From CAYYYA01 sp964487895 (GTDB taxonomy: Bacteria; Patescibacteriota; Patescibacteriia; UBA1558; 2-01-FULL-52-15): DNA of 28,328 nucleotides. The position numbers and the translations under genes were made by a program. The notes below the pieces were generated by a model. It worked only from the letters and a program-made list of their open reading frames with translations, made no database searches and was not told the origin of the DNA. Shown piece by piece: positions 14,613 to 23,900 of this stretch (its first letter is position 1; each line of letters begins with the position of its first letter). The stretch lies in contig CAZASM010000012.1 of NCBI GenBank assembly GCA_964487895.1, positions 1 to 28,328 on the forward strand. Direction: 5' to 3'.

Positions 14613-14933
14613 ATGTCAGTGCCTGAGAAGTTCAAAGAGTGGAAGACCGACAGTTTCAATCTGGCACTGCTGGAAGGCCGCTGTGATGAGGCCGAGGAGT
14701 GGTTGGCGTACATCAAGGCCAACCGTCTGGACTTCCTTCGCTACGATGACACCTGGATCGATCATCGCGAAAGGGCGCTGTTCGACAAGTATCTGCTTCT
14801 CGCCTGGGCGGAAGGTATCAGCTGGTATCAGCAGGCCAAAGCGATCGTGGTCAACACACTGAACCCGCGGAGTCAGCAGGCTCGACGTGACAGGCTGGAA
14901 CAGGTGACGGCTAAGAAGTTTGACGACATCTAA
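14613..14933 (+). CDS. Small protein of unknown function, paralogue A (106 aa)
   Basis: The start is ATG 14613, with SD GGAGG (14603-14607) 5 nt upstream; the frame is open to 14580 but without start signals. The sequence is mostly helical and charged, with motifs SFNLALLEGRCDEAEEWLA, RLDF, ALFDKY and WYQQAK. These recur in the same order in the next gene, so the two are paralogues. The spacing of Ala, Leu and Trp recalls a TPR-like helical hairpin, but no TPR consensus is clear. There is no signal peptide and no catalytic motif. Codon use is strikingly GC-rich against neighbouring hisS. I believe similar small proteins are frequent in CPR genomes, but cannot confirm this here. Function unknown. 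Confidence 0.8.
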   Translation: MSVPEKFKEWKTDSFNLALLEGRCDEAEEWLAYIKANRLDFLRYDDTWIDHRERALFDKYLLLAWAEGISWYQQAKAIVVNTLNPRSQQARRDRLEQVTAKKFDDI

Positions 14934-14955
14934 TCGTCCTGCTGGAGATTTTTTC

Positions 14956-14994
14956 GAGGGGTCGTGTCCAATATGGATGCGGCCTCTTTCATTT
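14956..14994 (+). terminator. Terminator of small cassette A
   Basis: A 14-bp stem (14956-14969 with 14975-14988) has loop AATAT. The core GGTCGTGTCC/GGATGCGGCC is identical to that of the terminator at 15404-15437. The tail is TTTCATTT. The next promoter's -35 box starts within two bases. Confidence 0.8.
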
Positions 14995-15020
14995 GACAGT
15001 TACTGCTGAAAGCGTAGGAT
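14993..15020 (+). promoter_or_regulatory. Promoter of small cassette B
   Basis: TTGACA (14993-14998), a 16-bp spacer and TAGGAT (15015-15020). It abuts the cassette A terminator, so cassette B is an independent transcription unit. Confidence 0.5.
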
Positions 15021-15069
15021 TAGGAACATTCCCAAAATAGAAGTTTTGTACTTTCATCGGGGAGGGGCG

Positions 15070-15378
15070 ATGGACGCTGTCTGGACCGTCGAGGATTTTA
15101 ATCGCGCGTTAAAGGAGACGCGTTTAGCTGAAGCTGCTGATTGGTTAGAGACGGTGCTTTCTCGGCGGGCAGACTTTCCTCAATGGACCAATAAGGTCTT
15201 TGATAAAAGTGAGTTCGCCTTGTTTACCACTTGTTGCAACTACGGGTGGTCTACTAAACAACTTGTTTGGTACCAGCTGGCGAAGCGTGTCATCGAAAAC
15301 TCTCGTGACATGCGACGTATTCTAACTCGTCGTAAGCATCTGACCGAGCTAAGCGGTATGGTCTATGAACTGATCTGA
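15070..15378 (+). CDS. Small protein of unknown function, paralogue B (102 aa)
   Basis: ATG 15070 follows SD GGAGG (15061-15065) by 4 nt; the upstream in-frame TTG at 15046 is rejected. The protein shares with paralogue A the ordered motifs FNRALKETRLAEAADWLE (compare FNLALLEGRCDEAEEWLA), a DF pair, a DKSEFALF segment, a WYQLAK segment and a final Arg- and Leu-rich helix ending in Ile. Residue identity looks moderate, so this is an old duplication or two separate acquisitions from one family. Codon use is less GC-rich than in A. Mostly helical, soluble, no catalytic motif; function unknown. Confidence 0.8.
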   Translation: MDAVWTVEDFNRALKETRLAEAADWLETVLSRRADFPQWTNKVFDKSEFALFTTCCNYGWSTKQLVWYQLAKRVIENSRDMRRILTRRKHLTELSGMVYELI

Positions 15379-15403
15379 TGAGCTGGATCGAGTCATTGAC
15401 AGC

Positions 15404-15437
15404 AGAGGTCGTGTCCATCAAGGATGCGGCCTCTTTT
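15404..15437 (+). terminator. Terminator of small cassette B
   Basis: A 13-bp stem (15404-15416 with 15422-15434) has loop ATCAA and a TTTT tail. It shares the core GGTCGTGTCC/GGATGCGGCC with the cassette A terminator; only the loop and flanks differ. Confidence 0.85.
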
Positions 15438-15515
15438 CAAAACTAAAAAATCAAAAGTTAAAAGTCAAAAGTAGCGACGAGGATTAAGTTTTGAGTTTTG
15501 ACTTTTTAGTTTTGA
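15437..15515. repeat. Long imperfect AT-rich inverted repeat upstream of rpsU
   Basis: Arms 15437-15466 and 15486-15515 match at about 25 of 30 positions, including an unbroken 13-bp stretch. They are built from the words TCAAAAGT and ACTTTTGA. The loop is 15467-15485. It has no coding potential and sits between the cassette B terminator and the rpsU promoter. Confidence 0.6.
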
Positions 15516-15520
15516 CTTTC

Positions 15521-15549
15521 TTGACTTTCCTCCCAATCTTTGTTATTAC
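15521..15549 (+). promoter_or_regulatory. rpsU promoter
   Basis: TTGACT (15521-15526), a 17-bp spacer and TATTAC (15544-15549) preceded by an extended -10 TGT. The predicted leader is about 50 nt and includes SD GAGGTG before GTG 15608. Confidence 0.45.
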
Positions 15550-15607
15550 TATTGCAGGTAATGAGAAAAATTGTTACCATTAATTTATAAGAAAGTGAGG
15601 TGAATTT

Positions 15608-15859
15608 GTGCTGGAAGTAAAAAAGAAGGACGGCGAGTCATTTGAAAGCTTACTGCGACGTTTTACTCGTAAAACTATCCAAAGCGGAAAAATACTCCAG
15701 GCAAAAAAAATTCGATTCCGTCAGAAACCGAAAACTCGACGTGAATTGAAAGAAAGCGCTCTGCGTAAAGAAACAGTTCGTAAAGAACGAGATTACCTGA
15801 AGCGTATCGGCCGACTCGACGAAACCCTAGAAAAGAAGAAAAAATTTGGTAGGAGATAG
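15608..15859 (+). CDS. rpsU: Small ribosomal subunit protein bS21
   Basis: The GTG start is preceded by SD GAGGTG at 15597-15602. The 83-aa product is very basic. It shows the S21 pattern: an N-terminal strand with EVKKKDGESFESLLRRFTRK, a middle RFRQKPKTRRELKESALRK, and a lysine-rich C-terminal tail. It is slightly longer than typical bS21 (about 60-70 aa). bS21 binds near the platform and the anti-SD region of 16S rRNA and helps initiation. It is followed by yqeY after an unusual inverted-repeat spacer. S21 next to a YqeY-family gene is a common bacterial arrangement. Confidence 0.92.
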   Translation: MLEVKKKDGESFESLLRRFTRKTIQSGKILQAKKIRFRQKPKTRRELKESALRKETVRKERDYLKRIGRLDETLEKKKKFGRR

Positions 15860-15864
15860 AATAG

Positions 15865-15948
15865 TTAATAGATTGATAGAATAATTGATTAATTGGCAGA
15901 CAACTTTGCAGTTAGGACAATTAATCTATTAATCAATGATTCAATTAT
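15865..15948. repeat. Long imperfect inverted repeat between rpsU and yqeY
   Basis: Two 31-nt arms (15865-15895 and 15918-15948) are complementary at about 24 positions. They are built from the words ATTGATTAAT and TTAATAGATT, with a 22-nt loop. The 3' arm ends 4 nt before the yqeY ATG, so in RNA the start region would lie at the foot of the hairpin. Confidence 0.6.
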
Positions 15949-15952
15949 ACCC

Positions 15953-16402
15953 ATGTCGCTTGTTGAACAAATAACTACTGATATGATCGCCGCTCAGAAA
16001 GCCGGCCAGGCTCCCAAGCTGGCCGCTTTGCGGTATCTACGGGCGGGATTACTTGCTCGAGCGAAGGATTTATTACAAGAACCACTCGAAGACACCGAAG
16101 CTCAAGCAGTGATTCAGAAAGAAATTAAGAAACATCGCGACTCGATTACAGCCTATACAGCTGGTAATAGACCAGAGCTAGCAGCAGTCGAGCAGGCAGA
16201 GCTAGATTTCATCTCGGTTTATCTACCACCAAGTCTGACGGAAGCAGAAATTGATGATATAATTCAGAAGATAATTTCCGCTCAGAATCTGACACCACCG
16301 TATGATTTCGGCCGACTGATGGGCCCAGTGATGAAAGAGATTGGAGCACGTGCTGACGGCAATCTGGTGAAAGCATTGATACAAAAAAAGATCGCCGGAT
16401 AA
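15953..16402 (+). CDS. yqeY: YqeY/GatB-tail family protein
   Basis: The 149-aa protein matches the YqeY family, which shares the tRNA-binding tail domain of GatB, the amidotransferase subunit. Visible landmarks are LRAGLLARAKD, QKEIKKHRDSI, ELDFISVYLPPSLTEAEI and GRLMGPVMKEIGARADGNLV. The family's own function is not established. ATG 15953 is chosen because family members begin MSLVEQI-like; the frame is open to a TTG at 15893, but that extension lies inside the inverted repeat. No SD. The surface-protein gene starts 25 nt after the stop with no terminator between, so they may share a transcript. Confidence 0.9.
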   Translation: MSLVEQITTDMIAAQKAGQAPKLAALRYLRAGLLARAKDLLQEPLEDTEAQAVIQKEIKKHRDSITAYTAGNRPELAAVEQAELDFISVYLPPSLTEAEIDDIIQKIISAQNLTPPYDFGRLMGPVMKEIGARADGNLVKALIQKKIAG

Positions 16403-16427
16403 AATTCAAAAAATAAAAAGTTACCCC

Positions 16428-17936
16428 ATGCGCTTTGTCAAAAAAATAACCAATCACCGCGGATTACTATTTTCGTTGTTATTGGTTATTTTTTTAGTAC
16501 CGATAATTTCTAATGCGCAGGCATCACTAGGACTGCCTAGTAACATTGGTGGGTTAGGCACCACTGACCTGAAAACGGTGATTAGTAATATTGTTGGTGT
16601 TATCTTTGGTTTTCTCGGAATTTTATTGGTCCTGTTGATACTTTATGGTGGCTTCCTCTGGATGACCTCGCAAGGAAACGAACAGCAGATTGAAAAAGCG
16701 AAGAAAGTGATTACCAGTGCAGTTATTGGTTTAGCCTTAGTTCTCTCTGCTTATGGCATCGCCAGCTTCATCGTTAGTTCTCTCTTAGGTTCTACAACTA
16801 CAACTGTCACACCTCCGGGCCCTCCAGGACCTTGTACCAACTGTATCTCACTAGGTAACGGTATAATCGAAAGTCACTATCCAGGGGTCAATGCTGTTAA
16901 TATTCCACGTAATACCAAGATTATTATTACCTTCAAAGAAAAGATTAAGACGAGCACTATGATAGCTGCAAACGTGCAGATCAAAAATCTCACTACAGGT
17001 ACTCCGGCTTTGACTGCTGGTGAAGTGCAAATAGCCACAACTGACCAGCTGACTTACGTGCTGACACCAAATAATCCACTAGGCTCTCCAAGTGTGAAAA
17101 ATAAGTACCAGGTTTCGCTAAAGAATATTGATAAAGATTCTGGAGGTGCTGCCTTACCCCTCGGTTATCAATGGTCTTTCACAGTTTCTACTGCTAGTGA
17201 TACGACACCTCCGACGGTTACTTCTGTTATCCCGATAGCGAATAGCACCGTGCCTCGTAATACGATTGTGCAGATTAACTTCTCAGAAGGTATTGATCCA
17301 AGTGGTATTACAGGACCAAATTCCGCTTTCACTATTACCCAAAATCCAGCGACTGCTGTTGCTGGGGTTTATTCTATTAGCAATCAATACAGAACTGCTG
17401 AGTTCCGCACGACAGACTCTTGTGGCACGAATTCTTGCGGTGGTACGGTTTATTGTCTGGCTGGTGGCTCAGCTTTCACCGGCTTAGCAACGACCGGCAT
17501 CAAAGATTTAGCTGGTAATCCTCTAGCAGCTGATTATCAATGGGGCTTCAGTTCAAATAATACTATTAATACAGCGCCGCCAGTGATCACCCACCAAGCA
17601 CCGCGGCAGGGAGATGCGGGAGTTAGCACTATGGATCCAGCAGAAGTTTATTTTGATAAAGAAATGTCTTTTAGCAGTTTGAATTCTCAGTCTATCAATC
17701 TATCCAACGTTGGCTTCTGGTTGGAGAGTAGTAATGTGGCAGGTAAAACTCAAGTACAGATCCAGCATCAACCATTTGATCCCTATACTAACTACGATAT
17801 CAGCGTGCTCTCTGGTGTCAAAGATATATTTCAAAATTGCTATAACCCTTGCAGTTGTAATTCTACTGATGGTAGTTGCGGTTGTAAGGTACCCGCCCCA
17901 GGTTGTACAGGTCTTAATTGTACTAGCGCTGAATAA
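16428..17936 (+). CDS. Surface protein with T4SS-pilin-like module and Big_5-type Ig-like domains
   Basis: This 502-aa protein starts with a signal peptide ending NAQA (about residue 32). A module follows with two membrane helices (about 49-75 and 92-118) separated by a short polar loop (MTSQGNEQQIEKAKK), the pattern of TrbC/VirB2-like T4SS-pilin proteins of CPR bacteria. After a Pro/Gly linker come three Ig-like domains of Big_5 type (about 140-260, 262-380, 383-480), recognised by IPRNTKIIITFKEKI, VPRNTIVQINFSEGI and TMDPAEVYFDKEM. A short Cys-rich tail ends the protein. The predicted topology is two membrane spans with the domains outside the cell. Its stop overlaps the next start (TAATG), so the pair is probably translationally coupled. 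The next protein repeats the same N-terminal module. It is likely an envelope-anchored adhesin or stalk component; the role is inferred. Confidence 0.85.
   Translation: MRFVKKITNHRGLLFSLLLVIFLVPIISNAQASLGLPSNIGGLGTTDLKTVISNIVGVIFGFLGILLVLLILYGGFLWMTSQGNEQQIEKAKKVITSAVIGLALVLSAYGIASFIVSSLLGSTTTTVTPPGPPGPCTNCISLGNGIIESHYPGVNAVNIPRNTKIIITFKEKIKTSTMIAANVQIKNLTTGTPALTAGEVQIATTDQLTYVLTPNNPLGSPSVKNKYQVSLKNIDKDSGGAALPLGYQWSFTVSTASDTTPPTVTSVIPIANSTVPRNTIVQINFSEGIDPSGITGPNSAFTITQNPATAVAGVYSISNQYRTAEFRTTDSCGTNSCGGTVYCLAGGSAFTGLATTGIKDLAGNPLAADYQWGFSSNNTINTAPPVITHQAPRQGDAGVSTMDPAEVYFDKEMSFSSLNSQSINLSNVGFWLESSNVAGKTQVQIQHQPFDPYTNYDISVLSGVKDIFQNCYNPCSCNSTDGSCGCKVPAPGCTGLNCTSAE
16518..16784 (+). repeat. Duplicated pilin-module coding segment, copy 1
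   Basis: This segment and 18026-18292 (offset 1508 bp) are similar at DNA and protein level. Both encode QASLGLPSNIGGLGTTDL, then two helices around LYGGFLWMTSQGNE. The differences are mostly third-position changes, which indicates an old tandem duplication kept under protein-level selection. Confidence 0.85.
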
Positions 17937-20900
17937 TGAGATTACGTCGATATACATTTTTAATTGGTTCTCTACTACTTCTAATCGGAGGAGCGGTATT
18001 GTTGATGCCGCTGATGACTCAGGCGCAAGCTTCGCTCGGACTGCCTAGTAACATCGGTGGTTTAGGTACTACAGATCTGCAAACAGTGATCAGTAATATC
18101 GTTACTATTATTTTTAGTTTCTTAGGAATCTTGCTTGTGCTTTTGATACTCTACGGTGGATTCCTCTGGATGACCTCACAGGGCAATGAAGAGCAGATTA
18201 CCAAAGCGAAAAAAGTTATTATCAGTGCTGTTATCGGTCTGGCTATTACTTTAGCTGCTTACTCCATTGCTTTTTTTATCATTAGTAACTTGCAAAGAGC
18301 TACTGGTCCTGGTGGTCCGATTGGTCCGCCACCGCCACCACCAAGTCCGTGCCCAACCTGTCCAGTCGGTTGTACTAACCCGGGTCCAGGTGGTCCGATC
18401 AAAGTCTGTGTCCTGAATCCTGGTACTACTGGGCGTGGCAATACTGTCACTATCAAGGGTTATAATTTTGGCACCTATAACGCTGCTACGAGTAAAGTTA
18501 TCGTGCAGTCAGCTAGTCCTGTCACTGCTGAGCTGATCAGCTGTCAGAGTGCTCCACAATGGACTGATAATGAGATTAAATTCGTCGTACCATCAAGTAT
18601 TAATCCTGGCAACTTCTTGATTGAGGTTAAAAATGCAGTTAAATCGTGTACTGACCTCGGTGGTCTATGTCAGACTCTGGCAGTAGATAATACCGATCAT
18701 CCAAGTATCAACTGTATTGCACCGACGAGCGGACCTGGTGGACAGGCAGTAACTATTGATGGTAAAAATTTTGGCGCCTCAGCTGACACCGTGGAAATGC
18801 AAGGTTCGACTAACCGCTTCAGTATTGGTGCTGGTAATATAACTTCTTGGCAGTCTGACCAAATTAAAATTAAAGTTCCAGCCACTATACCTGAGCCGGC
18901 AATTTCAGGCGACATTAATATCAAAGTCGGCAGTCAGACAAGTAATGGGGCTAATTTTAATGTCACGTGTAGTGCGAATAATCAATGCGCTTCCAATTGT
19001 TGTAGCGGTAATAGCTGTCAGCTGGCTAGTGTCTGCGCTAATACTGTCACGCCACCAGGAGTGCCGACTATCACCAGTATTAGTCCGAATAATGGCGAGG
19101 TAGGTAATTTCATCACGATTCAAGGAAATAATTTTGGCGCTACTGCAGACACAGTGCATTTCCAAGTTGGTGCTACTGATTATACTGTGACCACACCACC
19201 AGCAGTTGCCTGTAGTGCTACTTGGTGGGGTAATACTCAGATTATCGTTGCTGTCCCAGTTGCCATCGGTGTCTCCACTAATGGACCAGCAGCTGTGACG
19301 GTAGAAAACACCACCGGTGAAAGTGGTAGTGTTAATTTTGATCTCAATGATACTGTGCGTCCAGGTCTGTGTTCTATTAATCCAGTTCAAGGACTGTTTA
19401 AAGATGTAGTCACTGTTGTTGGTAATAATTTTACAGGCGCAACTCGCTCTATTCAGTTCGGAACTATTGACGGCGACAGCGTAAGTTTCTCCAGTGCCAC
19501 CCAAGCAACAGCTAAAGTACCAAATATTCAGCCAGCCACCATTGGTGTGCGGGCGAAAGTCGATGCTGAGTTCAGTAATCCTTTATCATTTGTTGTCGGC
19601 AGTACAGCTAGTGGCCAAGCGCGCATTGATTATATTGATCCAACTTCTGGACCAACGGCTCAATACGTCCAAATCTATGGTAGTAATTTTGGTAATAGTG
19701 CTGGAGTGGTGCGTTTTATCAAGGGCCCAGACACGTTCATCGGCGATACAGGTTTTCCAGCTGCTTGTAGTGCGAATTTTTGGCATAACGATCATATTGT
19801 AGTCAAAGTGCCGAGTGATGCCTTGGCAACGCTGGGTCAATATCAAGTTCAAGTTCATCCTGCTAGCGGTCCAGATAGTAACTTCGTGACATTTGATAAG
19901 AATGGTAATCCTCTAGCGCCAGGTATCTGTGCTTTGAATCCTGTCAGAGGTCCTGTTAATACGCCAGTGACTATTTCTGGAGATTCTTTTGCTACCCTCG
20001 GTCAGGTAACTTTCAGTAATAATAAAATAGCGACAGTTAATAATTGGTCTAACCAGCAAATTCAATCCGCAGTGCCAAGCGGCGCAGTCACTGGTTTGGT
20101 CAAGGTCAAGACAGGAAGCGTTGAGAGTGCTGGTGTGCCGTTTGAAGTTGGCTCTTGTACTAATAACACGCAGTGTCCAAATGGTAGTCAGTGTTGTGGC
20201 GATGGTACTTGTCAGGCTAGCTGTGCTCCGACAACTGGACCGCAGTGTAAATATCGTTGGAGCTTCACCACTGGTCAGAATCCTTTCGCCATCGACATTA
20301 TTAGTCAGTGTACAGCAGAAGGACAGTCGCCTTCTCCATACCCTTTCTATCAATTAGGCGGCTATGATGCTGTAGATGCTAGTAAGAATGCTCCAGTTGA
20401 TAGCGCGATTGCTGTTCGTTTTACTGCTGATTTAGATTTCAGTAGTGTTGCGCCTAATGTTACTGTCTATCGTTGTAATAGTGGGCTCACTCCAAATGAA
20501 CCAACATGTCTGGCCAATCCTGTGGCGGGTACATTTAGCCAATGGGCTGGGAGTCGTGGCTTTATGTTTGAATCAGCAGCACCTCTGGCGTCAGAGACTT
20601 GGTATAAAGTGGAGCTGACTGCTAATGTTTTAGCTCGAGACGGTAGTAGATTACAACTTAGTTCACCCCTGGATACTGGTTGGCTGTTCCGTACTCGTAG
20701 CTCTGCTCAGGCTAACTGCCAACCAACACTACTGAGTGCTGCACCGTCAGGTCAAAATATTTATTTAGGCAATTCAGCACAATTTTCCGCCGCTGCTCTC
20801 GATGGCTCATCGTGTACCTTCTGTCATAGTAGTACTTTGACTTGGAATTGGAGTACATCTCCAGCAGCTCCAAATGATTTAGTGAGCTATCTGCCTAATA

Positions 20901-23900
20901 ATAATCAGGTCACTGCTACTGCCGATAAAGATCGGACTGGTCCTGGTACCATGAACGCCACCTTGGTTAATAGCTCACTAGCTGCTGGTCAGGCTAGCTT
21001 TGAAGTCAAATCTAGTGACCCATTTGTCACTACCTTTAGCCCGGGATCGAGCTGTGTCAGCGCTTGTACCAATTCAGAAATTCGCGCCAACTTCAATATG
21101 CCGATGAAACAAGCGACAGTAGAACAGTCTGGTGCAGTGCAAGTATTTTCTTGTACTGATGCAAACTGTACGTCCTTTGGTGGTCCTATTAGCGCTACAG
21201 TGACTTATGATCAAGACGCTTCTGGTCAGCGAGCTATTGTCAACCCTGATAATAACCTAGGGGCTGATACTTGGTATCGGGTAATTATTAAGAATTCTGT
21301 CAAAAATACGTATGATGCGGCACTGAGTCATCTGAACTATCCAATCGGTAACTCTGATTCATTCTCTTGGAAGTTTAAAACCGGCAACTCTACCTGTACT
21401 CCTGACGCTATTAGTCTGACACCGACAACCTATACGGCGCAGGTTGGTCAGAGTGTGAATTACAAATCCAGTGTTTTGGTTAATACTGTTCCTACTTGTT
21501 CAGCTATCAATTTAAATGCCGCTAGTTATGCTTGGACCTGGACCAGTGCTGACACTGCGGTGGCTGATGTGGTCTCAAGTAATGTCAACCAAGCCGTGGT
21601 CAATGCCTTGAGTTTAAGTTTACCAACCGGTGTAGCTATTACAACTAAACTTAATGCCTTTCCTGCTATTGCTCCTGCTTCAGGAACTCTCTATGTTACT
21701 AATGGTAATGATCTTCCACCGAGTGGTCCACCGTTGGCCTTGGTTGGTCACACTCCCACTGGTTCTCCTGTTTGTCGTAATGCACAGGTAGCAGCTATTT
21801 ATAATAATCAATTGCAATCTGCTTTTTCTTGGTTCTGGAATAGTCCAGTCTGTAACCCTGGACCATGTCCTGCTGGGTCTTCGGCTGGTAAAGTAGAGGG
21901 TAATAAGGTTTTGTATCGATTCCAAGATCCACAAGCACTGTGGCCTGCTAATAGTGATATAACGATTAAAATTCAAACAGCCGCTTCAGATGTTTATGGA
22001 CATGTTTGGCAAGCAACAGGCAACCCGTCTGAAACCTGGACGTTCCGTACCACCGACTCTATTTGTAAAATTGGTTACGTTGAAGTAACGCCGCATCCTT
22101 ACACCTTCACAACTCCAAATTCGAGTATCATCTTTACCGCCACTGCCAAAGCTACTGATGGCACACCTATTACTGGTGCTAACTATGACTGGACACCGAA
22201 CAATGGCCCAATTATCACTGTTGTAGCACCATTTACGACGCAAAATTCTACTATTACAGCCCAGAATAAAAACGGGACAGATTATGCTTATTGCAAAGCC
22301 AGCGGCACTCTAGCTGGTCAGGATCTTGGTCAAGTTACTGGGCATGCGCGTATTACTGTAGACATCTGTGAAAATCCTTGGACGCTTCCGCCAAACGGTG
22401 ATCATGTCTATACTGATCCTCAATATGATTTTTCTTTCCATTATTGTAAAGATAGTCTCAGACCTGGTTCTAATGATTTGCCGAATTTGCCACCAGCGAT
22501 TATTCGTACCCCAAATTCCAGTGGTAGTGGGGATGTCCTGAAAGAGCATGTCTTTGTCGTTGATCCAACGAGAGCTGGTGGTACTGTGACCGGTGGTGCT
22601 AACCAAGATCCAACCTTTGACGCCGAACCAAGTGCTCCTATCACTGCGACAGTTGGTGACTTTGTGCAGTTCCAGCTCAAAGGCACAGATCCAGAAGGTG
22701 ATCAGTTTGTCATGTTAGCTGATGACCCTTCGTTGCCAGCTGGTGCCAGTTTCAATCCATATAACGGTGTCTTCATCTGGGTGCCTCAGACAGCTGGAAG
22801 TTTCAGTCCAACTTTCTATCTGCGTAACGATGGCGCTACCAACGTGGCAACTAAATCAGTCACTATATCCGTAGCTGCTGCCAGCGCCTCTTTGGTAATA
22901 CCAAAAGTCACAATGGCTCTGCCGTTTAATGGCAGTACGATTTACGCCAATGTCGGTGAAGAGAAGAATTTTACCGCTGGTTTATTGTCAGTGCCAGCTG
23001 CGACAGTCGAATCATTTGTCTGGGACTTCCAAGATAGTGGCGCTACAAGTGGTTATACCAATGCTGGTACTTCATTCTCAGTCAAACATACTTTTGCTCA
23101 AATTGGAGTCAAACAAGTAACTTTCCGAGCGAAAGCAGTCAATGGTGGCTGGTCACAGCCAGCGGTAGTGACTGTTATTGTCCGTCGTCCGGTATCTTGG
23201 TGGACTCCGATATTAGATCAGTCTCAGAAGTTGGGCTCGAAACTTTTGTCAGTGGTGCCTAAGACTTGGATTGATACTGTCATTGCGCAGGCTACTGGCC
23301 AATCGTATGATGTCATCGTGGTACGGGTGATGAAAAACATTGAACATCTATCACCACTCGATTGGTATCGCAAGTACGCGCCAAATCCAAATGGTAATCC
23401 TACAAGTACTTTTGTTAATGGCTATCCAGCAATCCAAGATGGTACCACTACCTATGTGGCAGCGGCTAATATTAATGGTTCAGCAGTCTATACTAATATA
23501 TATCTAATAAGTTATAACGCTTCAGCTAAAGCAACAACCCAAAAAATTGTTCAACAGCTGATAGACACCTGGAGTTTTAATGATTCCTTTACAGACGGCG
23601 ATAATTTTAGCGGTGCGCCAGCCACTTGTCATGTAGATACGACCAAACTATGTAATACCGACGAAGAGTGTGGGGCAGGGGATTATTGTCTGAGTCAGAA
23701 AGCTACCATCCGTCGTGATGTGGCTCGCTATACCAATCTTCATACTATCGGTCGTTCGTTGAATCAATACGCTACATCTCATAGATTTTGCCAAAATAAT
23801 CCAACGACACCATGTCTCACAAATAATCAGTGTGGTGTCAACGGAGTTTGTTTGCCCTTCTATCCGAAACTAACTGCTGGCTCGTATGTCGCGGGCATGT

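Noticed and set aside
14488..14862. 124-codon open frame overlapping small gene A in another phase
   Set aside because: It lacks an SD and continues only because gene A is GC-rich; gene A has the promoter-SD-terminator context and a paralogue.
15893..15952. TTG-initiated 20-codon extension of yqeY
   Set aside because: It is encoded inside an AT-rich inverted repeat, has no SD, and the family N-terminus starts at ATG 15953.
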